Below are positions 45,392 through 53,634 of a DNA stretch of 56,204 bases, in pieces. The DNA comes from Pseudogemmobacter bohemicus (GTDB taxonomy: Bacteria > Pseudomonadota > Alphaproteobacteria > Rhodobacterales > Rhodobacteraceae), in assembly GCF_003290025.1 (NCBI RefSeq), contig NZ_QNHG01000001.1, forward strand, positions 1,605,583 to 1,661,786, in the 5' to 3' direction. Under the pieces are notes generated by a model. It was not told the origin of the DNA, made no database searches, and saw nothing but the letters and a program-made list of their open reading frames with translations. Every line of letters begins with the position of its first letter. Position 1 is the stretch's first letter. The position numbers and the translations under genes are program-made.

Positions 45392-46368
45392 CAGGAGGTC
45401 TCGTCCATGAATTCGGGGGTGATGCCGGTATCGATATGCTCCGCCGCCATGCGGGCGACAGCGGGCGACAGCAGGAAGCCGTGACGGTAGAGCCCGTTGG
45501 CATAAAGCGTGCTGCCGCGTCTGCGTAGGCGTGGCAGGTTGTCAGGGAAGGCCGGGCGGGCATCGGCGCCCATTTCCAGCACCTCGGCCTCGCCGAAGCC
45601 CGGATGCAGCGCCCAGGCGGCGGAGAGCAGTTCCAGCAGCGAGCGGGCGGTGACCACGCCGCGCCGGTCGCTCTCGATCATCGTGGCGCCCAGCATGAAG
45701 ATGCCATCGCCGCGCGGCACGATGTAGAGGGGGATGCGCGGATGCAGCAGCCGCACCGGGCGCGAGAGGCTGACCTCGGGGCAGCGCAGCACCAGCATCT
45801 CGCCCCGCACGCCCCGCAGGTCCGGCAGCGCGTCCCGGGCGGCCAGGCCACGGGCGTCGATGGTCAGTTCGGAAGAGGTGGAGGGAGGGCTGGTGTGGAA
45901 GGCCACCCCGGCGGAGTAGAGGCGGGCTTTCAGCGCATGCAAGGCCTTGCGGGGGGCAAGATGCGCCTCGGTCTCGAAGAACAGGCCCGCGTTGAACCGC
46001 CCCGCCAGATCGGGCTCCAGCTCCGCGATACCCTCGGCATCTAGGCTGTGGTGGTTGCGGCTGCGGCGGGCGAAGCGGGCCAGCTCGCCTTTGTCGCGTT
46101 CGGGAGCCAGCACCAGCGTGCCCTTTCGCTCCACCGCACCGGTGTGGCGTTCCCACCAGTCCAAGGCGTCGAGCCCAAGGCGCTCCACCGGCTCTTCGGC
46201 GTCCACCACTTCGCAATGCGGTGCGAGCATCCCGCCTGCCCACCATGAGCAGCCATGCGGCCCGGGCGGGCCTGCGGGATCAATGATTTCGATCCGGTGG
46301 CCGCGTGTGGTCAGTTCTGTGGCGATGGCAAGGCCCATGACGCCCGCGCCGAGTATGCGGATGCTCAT
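45391..46368 (-). CDS. thiO: Glycine oxidase ThiO
   Basis: A 325-residue FAD-dependent DAO-family enzyme with the dinucleotide motif [34 protein letters not shown] and the C-terminal [20 protein letters not shown] also match the family. It oxidises glycine to the imine used by ThiG, as in aerobic bacteria lacking ThiH. ATG 46368 overlaps the thiD stop (ATGA). Confidence 0.93.
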   Translation of the reverse strand: MSIRILGAGVMGLAIATELTTRGHRIEIIDPAGPPGPHGCSWWAGGMLAPHCEVVDAEEPVERLGLDALDWWERHTGAVERKGTLVLAPERDKGELARFARRSRNHHSLDAEGIAELEPDLAGRFNAGLFFETEAHLAPRKALHALKARLYSAGVAFHTSPPSTSSELTIDARGLAARDALPDLRGVRGEMLVLRCPEVSLSRPVRLLHPRIPLYIVPRGDGIFMLGATMIESDRRGVVTARSLLELLSAAWALHPGFGEAEVLEMGADARPAFPDNLPRLRRRGSTLYANGLYRHGFLLSPAVARMAAEHIDTGITPEFMDETS

Positions 46369-47162
46369 GCCGTCCACCAGGCATGGAAGTGATGTACCGG
46401 TCCGTGCCCCGAGCCGACCGAAAGCCTGTCCGCAGACGCGATGGCTGCTTGCAGATAGCCATGCGCGCGGGTCACGGCTTCGGGCACGGTTGCGCCTTGC
46501 GCCAGCCCTGCGGCAATCGCGGCCGAGAGCGTGCAGCCGGTGCCATGGGTGTTGCGTGTAGCCAGGCGCGGCGCGCTGATCTCCAGCGGATCGGGGCCGA
46601 TCAGCAGATCCGTGCAGGTCGGGCCTTCGGCATGGCCGCCCTTCATCAAGACCCAGTCCGGGCCCATGGCGCGCAAGGCGTCACCCTGTGCCAGCCGATT
46701 GGCATGGTCGGCGGCGAGGGCCTGCCCCAGCAGATCGGCGGCCTCGGGCAGGTTCGGGGTCAGGACGGTCGCGAGCGGCAGCAGATGCGCGCGCAGGGCC
46801 GCGATCGCCTCGGCCGCGAGCAGCCGATCGCCTGATTTCGCCACCATCACCGGGTCGAGCACTACGGGGACCGCGCAGCCCTTCAGCGCCGCTCCCACGG
46901 TCGCGATCACCTCGGGGTCGCCCAGCATGCCGATCTTGACCGCGCCTACGGCGAGATCGTCGAAGACCGCCTCGATCTGGGCGCGCACGATGGCGGGGGG
47001 CAGGCTTTGAATGGCGGTGACGGCGCGGGTGTTTTGCGCGGTGATCGCGGTCAGCACGCTTGCGCCGTAAACCCCGAGCGCGGAGAAGGTCTTCAGATCA
47101 GCCTGAATCCCCGCCCCGCCGCCGCTGTCGGAGCCTGCAATGGTCAATGCGATGGTCGTCAC
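46365..47162 (-). CDS. thiD: HMP/HMP-phosphate kinase ThiD
   Basis: A 265-residue ribokinase-fold kinase: [19 protein letters not shown] at the N-terminus, [36 protein letters not shown] and the catalytic-base region [20 protein letters not shown] 47162 is chosen; it follows a GGGGG Shine-Dalgarno run, and an earlier frame start at 47210 would leave an unusual extension. It is the first gene after the TPP riboswitch and phosphorylates HMP recovered by TenA. Confidence 0.94.
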   Translation of the reverse strand: MTTIALTIAGSDSGGGAGIQADLKTFSALGVYGASVLTAITAQNTRAVTAIQSLPPAIVRAQIEAVFDDLAVGAVKIGMLGDPEVIATVGAALKGCAVPVVLDPVMVAKSGDRLLAAEAIAALRAHLLPLATVLTPNLPEAADLLGQALAADHANRLAQGDALRAMGPDWVLMKGGHAEGPTCTDLLIGPDPLEISAPRLATRNTHGTGCTLSAAIAAGLAQGATVPEAVTRAHGYLQAAIASADRLSVGSGHGPVHHFHAWWTA

Positions 47163-47243
47163 GTCACCCCCAAAAGTGACCGACGGACTGGTTCTGGGGG
47201 CTTGGCGCACGGACGGAATCCCGCCGTCAGATGCTAGAGCTAC

Positions 47244-47331
47244 CCGTTCCCTCCGCCGGTATGAACCGGATCAGGTTCGATGGGTTGGCTTTCGCCTCTC
47301 AGCCCCGGTTGCCCGGGACACCCCAACGAGT
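47244..47331 (-). promoter_or_regulatory. TPP riboswitch (THI element)
   Basis: On the minus strand the conserved parts appear in order: GGGGTGTCC, GGCTGAGAGG, AACCTGATCCGGTTCATACC and GGCGGAGGGA. This is the standard thiamin-pyrophosphate aptamer, 82 bases before thiD. When TPP is bound it should shut down the whole thi operon, probably at translation or by a downstream terminator. Confidence 0.96.
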
Positions 47332-47409
47332 AAGTGGAGAAAAGGTTAGAGCGATTTCGTCTCCGGGGCAAGACCGGAACCGCAAATCGGACCCGGATAG
47401 AACAGCGGG

Positions 47410-48170
47410 TCACATCAGCAGCTTTATCCCGGATGAGAACAGCAGGATCGAGAGAATGCCACGCAGCCAGCGATCCGACAGATAGCGGCTCCCGATCCAG
47501 GCGCCGGCCGACCCGCCAAGTGCGACTGCACAGAGCCAGCCTGGCAGGGCGGACGGCATCTGGTCCCAGGCAGCGTAGGCACCGATCAGCGCCGCGGCCG
47601 AGTTCAGAAGGCTGTACACGGCCGTGGTCGCCGCAGTCTGGCGTGCAGTGACCCAGTTCATGCCAAGAATGACGGGGCCAGGAACACGCCGCCGCCCGTT
47701 CCCGTTGTTCCTGACACAAAACCAATGACGGCATCGGTCATGAGTGCTGCCATGAATGGCGGCTTGATCGGGGTATCCGGGCGGGAGGTGCTGGCGAGAA
47801 ATGCTGATCGTGCCATTTGAAGCGCGGACAGGATAAGAACGGCCCCGACCAATGGGAAATAGAGCGCTCCTGGCAGATGGATGGCACCACCCAGCATCGA
47901 GAAGGGGAAGGCGAGGTTGGCAAAGGGCGAGACATTGTGCCACGACAAGCGGCCATTACGAAGAAAAAGTGCCGTGCCGATTGACGCGACGAGGAGGTTC
48001 AGCGAAAGCGCCGTCGTCTTCATGGCGAGCGGTTCAAAGCCGGCAACGCCTATGATCGCGATATAGCCAGACGCGCCCGCTTGCCCGACCGCCGCATAGA
48101 CCAGAGCGACCGCCAGAAATGCGACCGCAAGCAGTGGCCCCGGTCGAAAGGCCGGGGCTTCTGGTCTTGC
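47410..48170 (-). pseudogene. TauE/SafE-family sulfite exporter-like membrane protein, frameshifted
   Basis: An eight-helix TauE/SafE permease is readable in two frames. The upstream part includes AVGQAGASGYIAIIGVAGFEPLAMKTTA and SGTTGTGGGVFLAP; the downstream part runs from ILGMNWVTARQTAATTAVYSLL to the C-terminus. They join by one shift near 47663. The start is unclear, lying just after the AbiEii stop at about 48170-48200. The glycine-rich repeat motifs are retained, so the break is recent, unless it is a sequencing error. Confidence 0.8.
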
Positions 48171-48202
48171 GGATGCCCGACGGCTTTCGGGCGGACCACG
48201 GA

Positions 48203-49240
48203 TCAGGTGTTCACGTCATCCTCAAAACGCTGGATGCGGGCGAGGATGTCATCGAAACTCGGCGGCTTCGTATCGAACATCATGGGTGCCATGTCCTTGT
48301 AGTCCGCACGCAGATCCTTGATTCGATCCTCGCCGGGCAGAAGTCGCAACGTGCCGGGCCTGGCCAGGTCATAGCTTGCCCATGCCGAACGGAAGAAGAT
48401 GGCTTTATGCTTCGCCACCTGCGCCAGAAGCTCGAAGTTCCGCGATGCAGCGTCTCCCTCCGCGGTCTCGAGGAGCATCGCCAGATCGTAGAAATGCCGG
48501 GAGAAATACTGAGGTGTCGGCGAACCGGTAGGGCGATGCGCTTCGGCATGGAGTGCGGTCGCCTTTTCCCAGAAGGTGCGCCGGGCAGACAGGACGGTGA
48601 CCTTCGTGTCACGCTCGTTGAAGAAGTCAGGGTAGTCCTCGGCCGCATAGGGCCGGATCACCTTTTCCTCAGTTGGCCAGGGGTCTCCGCGCGCCCCCAG
48701 TTCGAGCTTCACGCGGGGGGTGATGTAGGACATGCCCGCATAATCCGTGCCGCCAAAGGCCGGGGGATACTGGAAATTCACCGTCTGCGCGTCATTCGGG
48801 TCTATCTCGAGCGACCAGCCACCATCGGCGGGATCACCCAGATGGCGCGCGAATTCTGCTTGCAGCGCTGGAAGCAGCCGTTCGGCAACATGCGTTTCGA
48901 CATCGGTCACCAGATCCGCAATCAGCCTCGCCGCCTTGTTCTTTCCAAGCCCTTCCTGCTCAGGGTCCCGTTCGCCGCCATATCCCAGTTCTGTCCGGTC
49001 AAAGGACAGGTCGATATCCTCGGAGAACCGACGGATCGCGTCATAAGCCTTGGACAGCGAGGTGCCGCCTTTGAACACCAGCGACGCGGTTTCCCCGGGC
49101 GGCAGCGAGAAGACCCGCCGCAGGGTCCAGCAAACCCAGAAGTCCTTCTCGATGATCGTGTTCGCGACGCCGCGACCAGCGGCGGTTTCGCCAAAGAGTG
49201 CGGCACGGTCCGCGGCCGACAGGCGGGCAACCTTATCCAA
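48203..49240 (-). CDS. Nucleotidyltransferase toxin, AbiEii/AbiGii family
   Basis: A ~345-residue protein with the AbiEii signature FKGGTSLSKAYDAIRRFSEDIDLSFD (split here as GGTSLSK and SEDIDLSFD), including the metal-binding aspartates. IIEKDFWVCWTLRRVF precedes it, and a helical C-terminus with SRHFYDLAMLL follows. TTG 49240 overlaps the antitoxin stop and has GGGAG eight bases upstream; an open frame to 49351 also exists. It forms a second type IV-like toxin-antitoxin pair with the gene upstream. Confidence 0.82.
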   Translation of the reverse strand: MDKVARLSAADRAALFGETAAGRGVANTIIEKDFWVCWTLRRVFSLPPGETASLVFKGGTSLSKAYDAIRRFSEDIDLSFDRTELGYGGERDPEQEGLGKNKAARLIADLVTDVETHVAERLLPALQAEFARHLGDPADGGWSLEIDPNDAQTVNFQYPPAFGGTDYAGMSYITPRVKLELGARGDPWPTEEKVIRPYAAEDYPDFFNERDTKVTVLSARRTFWEKATALHAEAHRPTGSPTPQYFSRHFYDLAMLLETAEGDAASRNFELLAQVAKHKAIFFRSAWASYDLARPGTLRLLPGEDRIKDLRADYKDMAPMMFDTKPPSFDDILARIQRFEDDVNT

Positions 49241-49877
49241 GAGCGGCTCCCGCGCCGGACCCTGAAGGTTTTGGGTCGGCAATCGAGAGCAGGGTTGCCC
49301 GCATCCACGCGGGCGCCTGCGTTGCGCTCCTGGCGAGAAGCTTCTTGTCACTGACCGAGAGGTGACGGCTGGCCGCGTGCATCACGTCAGAGGCCCGTGC
49401 AGCACCTACATGGCGCAGGGCCTGAACGACCGTTCCGGCCGGGCTGCCGGGGGCAATCAGATGCTTGGGCGAGGTATGGCGAAGATCGATCACCCGCTTC
49501 CCCAGCACAACGCGGCGCGAAGGCCCATCCGTCAGCCAGTGGCTCTGCGCCGCGACCTGCGTCGAGAGGCCGAGCGCATTGGCAGCTTGCGGACCATCAA
49601 TCTGCAGGTTTGATCCGGTTTCCCGAGCGAGGGCTTTGGCCACATTGTCGGGCAAGGGGGCCAGGGCACCGAGCTTCGGATGGATCTTGGGGAAGTCATA
49701 AAGGCCGCGGGCGAGACGCCGGAGGTGTCCGGCCTTCGCCAGTCGCGACAGGGCCTGATCCACCGCGCCACGGACTGCCACGTCCAGAAAGTCGCTGGGC
49801 GTAAAGACGCTGCCGCGTCCGCTTGCGCGGACACGCTTCATGATCCGATCGGGAACAGAGGCAGATACAGTCTTCAT
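49233..49877 (-). CDS. AbiEi-type antitoxin (DUF6088-like)
   Basis: A 214-residue protein with an N-terminal winged helix (GSVFTPSDFLDVAVRGAVDQALSRLAKAGHLRRLARGLYDFP). A core domain follows, typical of the DUF6088/AbiEi antitoxins (QIDGPQAANALGLSTQVAAQ, RRVVLGKRVIDLRHT). It overlaps the toxin gene and should repress the operon and counter the toxin. Confidence 0.8.
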   Translation of the reverse strand: MKTVSASVPDRIMKRVRASGRGSVFTPSDFLDVAVRGAVDQALSRLAKAGHLRRLARGLYDFPKIHPKLGALAPLPDNVAKALARETGSNLQIDGPQAANALGLSTQVAAQSHWLTDGPSRRVVLGKRVIDLRHTSPKHLIAPGSPAGTVVQALRHVGAARASDVMHAASRHLSVSDKKLLARSATQAPAWMRATLLSIADPKPSGSGAGAALG

Positions 49878-50290
49878 GTGTCAGAAAATAGGCTATGTTT
49901 TTCTTCCAATCAAGTGTGCGAGGTAACGCGCCCTGACTCTTGTTCAGACTGAGATTGTCGCGGTCGCGGACAGGGGGGACGAGCGGTGTGCTCGGCGGTG
50001 TGCGAAGGGGCCGAGCTCGGCGCTTGCGCCCTGTGCCAAGGGTCTATCAGGCATTCGCTGGAAGCCACCGTATTCATCGTCGGCGCGGTGCAGTTCTGTG
50101 ATCTGGTCTGAAACACGTCGACACCTTTGATCAGCGAAGCGCCAAGGCTGGCGGCAGCGGAGGCATCCCGCCATGGGACATGGCTCCTGTCAGAGCCAAA
50201 GCCCCATCCCCGCTTCCATTCGCAAACCTTGGTCCGATCCGTCTCTTTGAAATCAACCCGTAAAGGGTCGGCTTGACGCTTCGCGTGCCG
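49878..50290. other. Intergenic region without a convincing gene
   Basis: About 410 bases follow the antitoxin start. The AT-rich part 49880-49915 probably holds the toxin-antitoxin promoter. The rest shows short open frames on both strands with no recognisable product. Confidence 0.5.
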
Positions 50291-50329
50291 CCCTCGGGGA
50301 TTCGGGCAAGAGGCCCGAACGCCCGAGGG
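50291..50329. repeat. Long two-tier hairpin
   Basis: CCCTCGGG (50291-50298) pairs with CCCGAGGG (50322-50329) and, inside it, TTCGGGC (50301-50307) with GCCCGAA (50313-50319). A 5-base loop and a 2-base internal mismatch remain. The 15-bp stem is among the strongest in the window. It lies 82 bases before the first small gene of the accessory cluster and may be a leader, terminator or nicking/transfer hairpin. Confidence 0.75.
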
Positions 50330-50410
50330 TGATTGCAGATCCGGTCAGACACTTCGGGCGCCTGTCGAGCGGGGGATGGTCCCTCGTCTCCCAAGACAGG
50401 AGCCAGTCCC

Positions 50411-50575
50411 ATGTCCAGGAAGGATGCCACCGCATACGCTGCCAGCCTCGCCGTTACGCTGATGGTCTCGATCGTCGTGTTTCAGGCCGGTGATGGCAGC
50501 CATGCCGCCATGCCCGCCGATGAATATGATGGCGATGAGGCCCTCATCGCCCTCGAGATCGACCCCTGGCAGTGA
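50411..50575 (+). CDS. 54-residue small protein with one hydrophobic segment
   Basis: ATG 50411 follows GACAGGAGCCAGTCCC. The product starts basic (MSRKDATAYA), has a hydrophobic stretch (SLAVTLMVSIVVFQAG) and an acidic tail (ADEYDGDEALIALEIDPWQ). I know of similar short ORFs at the head of plasmid accessory clusters but no function. A hairpin follows at once. Confidence 0.55.
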   Translation: MSRKDATAYAASLAVTLMVSIVVFQAGDGSHAAMPADEYDGDEALIALEIDPWQ

Positions 50576-50591
50576 GGCGCGCAAGCGCCTC
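50574..50591 (+). terminator. Hairpin overlapping the end of the 54-residue gene
   Basis: GAGGCGC (50574-50580), a GCAA loop and GCGCCTC (50585-50591) form a stable 7-bp tetraloop stem starting at the stop codon. There is no T tract. The next 200 bases up to 50797 contain no convincing gene. Confidence 0.5.
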
Positions 50592-50797
50592 ACCCCTTCC
50601 GGGCGGCCCTCGCGCGGCGAGCCGCGGGGCCGGCCGGGGTTGCGCGATCACCCGCCTGTGGCGCGCGCCGCGCAGCTGTGCCGGGATGAACCCCGGCGCG
50701 GGAGAGGCAGAGGTGGGGTCCGGGAAGGGCGAGCCTTCCGGTCCCAGAGAGAGCGCCGGTCGGCTTCACCTGTCCCTTCGCTCTCAGGAGAAGTCCC

Positions 50798-51283
50798 ATG
50801 ACTCACGATATCGCAGCATCCCCGGAAGCCAGCCTGGCGGCCGTCATGGCACAGTTTGATGCCTCGCAATTGGCGCATCAGACGCTCAACACCACCGCAA
50901 TGGCACAGAATAAGGAGGCCCTGTTCGCGGCCATGCGCGCTGCCGGGATCACCGAGATCATCGTCACCTTCGATGGTGCCGGCGACAGCGGGCAGGTCGA
51001 AGACATCGACGCCCGCTGCGGCGATACCGCGGTGCCGATGCCGGACACGGAAATCACGCTCGCACAGGTCAGCTGGGGCGTCACCGAGATTGCGACCAAC
51101 ACCATGTCGCTCTCCGAGGCCGTCGAGTCCTTGGCCTATGACCTCCTGTCGGACAGCCATGGTGGCTGGGAGAACTGCGACGGCGCGTTCGGCGAGTTCC
51201 ATTTCGACGCCGAGGCCGCGACGATCCTGCTCGATTACAATGAGCGGTTCACCTCGTCCGAGCAATTCAACCACAGCTTCTGA
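50798..51283 (+). CDS. DUF6878 family protein
   Basis: A 161-residue acidic soluble protein (AGITEIIVTFDGAGDSGQVED, LSEAVESLAYDLLSDSHGGWENCDGAFGEFHFD). It matches the DUF6878 family found on alphaproteobacterial plasmids. Function unknown. The acidic surface would suit a DNA-mimic or protein-inhibitor role, but that is speculation. It starts a run of closely spaced genes. Confidence 0.75.
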   Translation: MTHDIAASPEASLAAVMAQFDASQLAHQTLNTTAMAQNKEALFAAMRAAGITEIIVTFDGAGDSGQVEDIDARCGDTAVPMPDTEITLAQVSWGVTEIATNTMSLSEAVESLAYDLLSDSHGGWENCDGAFGEFHFDAEAATILLDYNERFTSSEQFNHSF

Positions 51284-51294
51284 GGGCGGAGAAC

Positions 51295-51864
51295 ATGGCA
51301 CATCCATATCATCACGCCCTGTCCTCGGTTAAGAAATGGGGCGTGGTGGTCGAGGATTACATCAACCTGCATTCCTGGTTCGATGCCTCGAAACTCATCC
51401 TTGCTGACTTCCGGCATCGCGCTTTGCGCCACCATGCCGAAGGCATCTTCCTCATGGAGACCGTGTTCGGCAAGACGCTGACTCTTTCCTCGGGCCGGGT
51501 GATCCCGACCCGTTGGGTGGGCGAGCAGCATGTCCGTGAGGATCTCGGGCACATCCCGAGCTTTGCCGACTGGGCGCGAGCGATCCGTCCAGAGCCGTGG
51601 ATGGGGCGCACGCCGAAGATCGAGGCCGAAGTGGAGCCTTTGCCTGTGGCACCAACACCGGCCCCTGATCCGTTCTACTCCCTTCTCGGCCTTCCACCCG
51701 ATGCTACCGCGTTCACAGTTCTGCGCGCCGCTGCCCGCGCCTTCCATCCCACTATCCGCAAGGATCCCGGTCTCAGGCTCGCCCGGCGGCGGTTCTACCG
51801 CCAGATGCTGGGCGCCCATGCGGCGGCAGCGCCGCAGGGTTCTCTGACATCCTCGGGCACCTGA
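51295..51864 (+). CDS. DUF6915 family protein with a degenerate J-like C-terminus
   Basis: A 189-residue protein. Residues 1-105 match the DUF6915 family (MAHPYHHALSSVKKWGVVVE, LHSWFDASKLILADFRHRAL, HHAEGIFLMETVFG, WVGEQHVREDLGHIPSFADW). Residues ~125-175 (DPFYSLLGLPPDATAFTVLR, AARAFHPTI) look like a DnaJ-type domain whose HPD motif has become HPT. Such a domain would not be expected to stimulate Hsp70. It begins eleven bases after the DUF6878 stop. Confidence 0.7.
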   Translation: MAHPYHHALSSVKKWGVVVEDYINLHSWFDASKLILADFRHRALRHHAEGIFLMETVFGKTLTLSSGRVIPTRWVGEQHVREDLGHIPSFADWARAIRPEPWMGRTPKIEAEVEPLPVAPTPAPDPFYSLLGLPPDATAFTVLRAAARAFHPTIRKDPGLRLARRRFYRQMLGAHAAAAPQGSLTSSGT

Positions 51865-51936
51865 CCGCTTCCTCCTTCGAATCCCAACCAGTCCCGGCCT
51901 CGTGCCGGGTTTTCCATTTCTGAAAAGGAGCCTGTC

Positions 51937-52374
51937 ATGGCTGACTATTATACGCACTTTTCCTGCCTGCTCGATGCGGGTTCGTCTGAAAATGCCGCCA
52001 AGGCGATGGCGCTTTTCCACCGCTTGCGCGCCGAAGAGGCGGATGCCGACGAGCCTGCTTTCGACGGCTTCGAACTTGTCCAGCAGGACGGGCCGAGCGG
52101 CTCGCAGCTTTGGATCCATGATGATGATCAGGGTGATGTCGAGGGCGTCATCAACTTCGTGCTGCGCCTTGCCGAAGAGCTGAACCTCACCGGCCTCTGG
52201 GGGTTCGACTATGCCAATACCTGCTCTCGCCCCAGGGTCGAGGCTTTCGGTGGCGGGGCGCATGTCATCGATCTCGGGGCCCGCAAGAGCATCGGCTGGA
52301 TCAGCACGCATGAATGGCTGAACGCCGTTCTGAATGGCACGGACATCGACGCCGTGGAGGCGGTCGCAGGATGA
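51937..52374 (+). CDS. Conserved hypothetical protein of the plasmid accessory cluster
   Basis: A 145-residue soluble protein (MADYYTHFSCLLDAGSSENA, LWIHDDDQGDVEGVINFVLR, LWGFDYANTCSRPRVEAFGGGAHVIDLG). I recognise the type from similar plasmid clusters but no named function. AAAAGGAGCCTGTC precedes ATG 51937. The stop overlaps the next gene (ATGA). Confidence 0.65.
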   Translation: MADYYTHFSCLLDAGSSENAAKAMALFHRLRAEEADADEPAFDGFELVQQDGPSGSQLWIHDDDQGDVEGVINFVLRLAEELNLTGLWGFDYANTCSRPRVEAFGGGAHVIDLGARKSIGWISTHEWLNAVLNGTDIDAVEAVAG

Positions 52375-53234
52375 ACACCACGGTCCCGATCACCCCCGCT
52401 TCTCCCTCCTGGCATCTGCCCGTCATCGAATTTGGGCGCAGCGCCGACGGCCTGCTGGTCGCCCGTGTCGGCGACACCGCCTTCGCCATGGTGCCGACAC
52501 GGCAGGGGCGGCATTTCCTGGCGACGGGCTGGCGACTTACTCGCCCGCTGGACACATGGAAGCGTGGGGACTTCTACGGCCATTCCGGCGATGTGGCGGA
52601 TGAGGCCGCGTTTCGGGCGCTGGTCGCGGAGAGTGCCAAACACCAACGTGAGCGCGTGGCACTCGGGCGCCGTGAGATCGCCTCTCGGGCCAATACGCCC
52701 TGGGGTCCATCGCAGGGTGCGACGATCTATGGAGAAGGCGTCCTCTGCCATTCCACCGCCGGGCATGGCGGGTTCCAACTCGCACCAGAGCAAAATGTCC
52801 GTGTGCATCCGCTGCTGCGATCCTCCTCCGGGTTCTACGAGGAGGACGCTGAATGGGCAGCGGTTGCACAGGCTTTGCCGGATCTCTTCACGGGTTATGA
52901 ACGCCGCCTGGCTGATGAGACGCTGCGCAATCACTGGCCTGAAGCCTGGGAGGCCATACATGGTCGCGCCCTCCAGGCCGGCGAATCCCGGGAACGGGAT
53001 CGCCAGACCTTCGAGCGCCAGCATGCACGGGACTGGATCGTGATCGCGGCGGTCAGTTCGGATCGCTTTCCCGGCTTTGTGGAAACGGTCGCGACACCGG
53101 GCGGGAAGCGCGGACCGGGCATCGAGCGCTACGGCTTCCTCGTTCCGTCAGTCGAGTATGAGCCCGGTCTGTTCGGGTTCGTGATCGATCCCGCGCGGCA
53201 TTGCGCGACCGATGAAAAAGACCCGGGAGATTGA
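52371..53234 (+). CDS. DUF7007-like protein
   Basis: A 287-residue protein. The central region TPWGPSQGATIYGEGVLCHS, TAGHGGFQLAPEQN and FYEEDAEWAAVAQALPDLFTGYERRLADETL resembles the DUF7007 domain seen in plasmid and phage accessory proteins. Function unknown. ATG 52371 is fixed by the ATGA overlap with the upstream gene. Confidence 0.65.
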   Translation: MNTTVPITPASPSWHLPVIEFGRSADGLLVARVGDTAFAMVPTRQGRHFLATGWRLTRPLDTWKRGDFYGHSGDVADEAAFRALVAESAKHQRERVALGRREIASRANTPWGPSQGATIYGEGVLCHSTAGHGGFQLAPEQNVRVHPLLRSSSGFYEEDAEWAAVAQALPDLFTGYERRLADETLRNHWPEAWEAIHGRALQAGESRERDRQTFERQHARDWIVIAAVSSDRFPGFVETVATPGGKRGPGIERYGFLVPSVEYEPGLFGFVIDPARHCATDEKDPGD

Positions 53235-53281
53235 CTTTGCTCCGTAGGTTTCGAGTCTCCGAGGCAGGTGCGAAAGGCTTG

Positions 53282-53310
53282 CAGAATATGCAAAATATCT
53301 GTATATTCTG
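53282..53310 (+). promoter_or_regulatory. Operator-like dyad before the Phd/YefM gene
   Basis: CAGAATAT (53282-53289) and its exact reverse complement ATATTCTG (53303-53310) flank 13 AT-rich bases, 19 bases before the antitoxin start. It is likely bound by the antitoxin itself. Confidence 0.55.
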
Positions 53311-53328
53311 TATGAAGGAGATTTCGCA

Positions 53329-53580
53329 ATGCCCCATCTGCCCGAGTTCAAGGCCGCCGACCTCACGCGGCATACCAGCGAGTTGTTCGATGCTGCGATC
53401 CGCTCTCCGATCGCGATCACCAAACATCGCAAGCCGAAGTTCGTCCTGATGAGCATGGACCAGTACCAGAAGCTCGCAGGCGAAGCGAGCCAGCAGGCGC
53501 ATTTACTCGATGAGATGCCGCTCGACCTGAAGGCGCTGATGATTGCCGGGTTGGAGCGCGATCTGGGGGGCCGGTGTTGA
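53329..53580 (+). CDS. Phd/YefM-family antitoxin without adjacent toxin
   Basis: An 83-residue protein with the Phd/YefM fold: FKAADLTRHTSELFDAAIRS, then SPIAITKHRKPKFVLMSMDQYQKL, and a C-terminal region (DEMPLDLKALMIAGLERDL) that would normally wrap a toxin. AAGGAGATTTCGCA precedes the ATG. No Doc, YoeB or RelE gene follows; the next gene is the large helicase. It may act as a stand-alone regulator of this cluster. Confidence 0.78.
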   Translation: MPHLPEFKAADLTRHTSELFDAAIRSPIAITKHRKPKFVLMSMDQYQKLAGEASQQAHLLDEMPLDLKALMIAGLERDLGGRC

Positions 53581-53634
53581 GAGAGAGCGCTGTCCGGGGC
53601 CGTCCCGCGTACTGCTCTCCCGAGGATCTCCCCG

